Origin: Pantoea stewartii subsp. stewartii
Lineage (GTDB): Bacteria; Pseudomonadota; Gammaproteobacteria; Enterobacterales; Enterobacteriaceae
NCBI RefSeq assembly: GCF_008801695.1
Contig: NZ_VZPF01000007.1
Coordinates: forward strand, 1 to 64,000
Length of the DNA: 64,000 bases
Direction of reading: 5' to 3'
The notes below the pieces were generated by a model. It saw nothing but the letters and a program-made list of their open reading frames with translations. It had not been told where the DNA came from and did not search any database. How positions within the stretch are numbered: the first letter of the stretch is position 1; the number at the start of each line of letters is the position of its first letter. Below are positions 63,783 to 64,000 of the stretch, piece after piece. The position numbers and the translations under genes were made by a program.

Positions 63783-64000
63783 TTACAGCAATGACTGTGC
63801 TGTTTTCTCCAGGAGTGCCAGCAGGACAGTAATGTCCTCCAGGGTCACCGTTGGGTTCAACAACGTCATTTTCAGGCAGGTCATACCGTTATGCTCGGTC
63901 ACGCCGACATTGGCCCGGCCGGATTCCAGCAATGCATCGCCGATGCGCTGGTTGAACAGCGCAATGTCAGCATCGCTCCAGCCCGCGGACTGATGTGGGC
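63783..64000 (-). CDS. PLP-dependent decarboxylase, 3' end only
   Basis: The window cuts this gene; the last 72 residues are present. The frame ends ...NVGVTEHNGMTCLKMTLLNP and then TVTLEDITVLLALLEKTAQSLL before TAA. This is the C-terminus of group II PLP decarboxylases (diaminobutyrate or lysine decarboxylase type). In Pantoea plasmids such genes occur in siderophore clusters, so it may start one to the right of the window. Subtype cannot be decided here. Confidence 0.7.
   Translation of the reverse strand, partial: PHQSAGWSDADIALFNQRIGDALLESGRANVGVTEHNGMTCLKMTLLNPTVTLEDITVLLALLEKTAQSLL

Overview
The window is a stretch of a large enterobacterial plasmid, most likely from Pantoea. Three things point there: a crtEXYIB operon with an opposing crtZ, a thiOSGF thiamine locus behind a TPP riboswitch, and a RepFIB/P1-type replicon with its own parAB. 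This combination matches what I know of the large Pantoea plasmids (LPP-1 type); the assignment comes from memory of gene content, not from a search. Gene density is high except in the replication and partition region (about 2.9-10.6 kb), which is largely gene-free and full of short repeats.

Layout. 0-0.8 kb: a decayed IS66-family element. 1-2.9 kb: a DUF1275 membrane protein, a small membrane-anchored protein and a RidA-type deaminase. 2.9-10.6 kb: plasmid maintenance. P1-like parA and parB have parS-type palindromes downstream, repA is flanked by about 26 copies of a 15-bp iteron, and a P1-like oriV has Dam sites and DnaA-box-like sequences. 10.6-12 kb: sad, a succinate semialdehyde dehydrogenase. 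12.1-18.2 kb: a COG0523 (CobW/ZigA) GTPase divergent from a family-5 (Opp/Nik-type) ABC importer, with two identical 16-bp Zur-like palindromes between them, suggesting a zinc-starvation regulon. 18.2-19.9 kb: an XRE-cupin regulator divergent from azlCD. 19.9-23.1 kb: TPP riboswitch and thiOSGF. 23-28 kb: small housekeeping and resistance-type genes and one decayed SnoaL-like gene. 28.2-34.5 kb: carotenoid cluster for zeaxanthin diglucoside. 34.7-38 kb: a YtfJ-like protein, a small HTH protein, and a PepSY plus DUF2946 pair rich in Met and His. 38-46.9 kb: a 2-hydroxyacid dehydrogenase, glutaminase glsB, clcA, an OrtT-like orphan toxin, a periplasmic PEBP protein, a ProP-like carrier, an MFS carrier and cdh. 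47-50 kb: a LysR regulator and two SDR-fold proteins. 50-60 kb: a C4-dicarboxylate/fumarate module (fumarase, DASS carrier, soluble flavin fumarate reductase, ApbE, DcuR, DcuS) with a consensus FNR site. 60-64 kb: an Rpn-type nuclease, an IS903-like miniature element, mqo, a VF530 protein and the 3' end of a PLP-dependent decarboxylase.

How the parts work together. The fumarate block reads as one unit. DcuSR would sense C4-dicarboxylates, the DASS carrier would exchange them, fumarase would interconvert malate and fumarate, and the OYE/FMN_bind/FAD enzyme, flavinylated by the adjacent ApbE, would reduce fumarate with a soluble electron donor under FNR (anaerobic) control. The zinc block pairs an importer with a metallochaperone GTPase. 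The most unusual non-coding signal is a P1-type parS site about 35 kb away from parAB, between an OrtT-like toxin gene and a PEBP gene.
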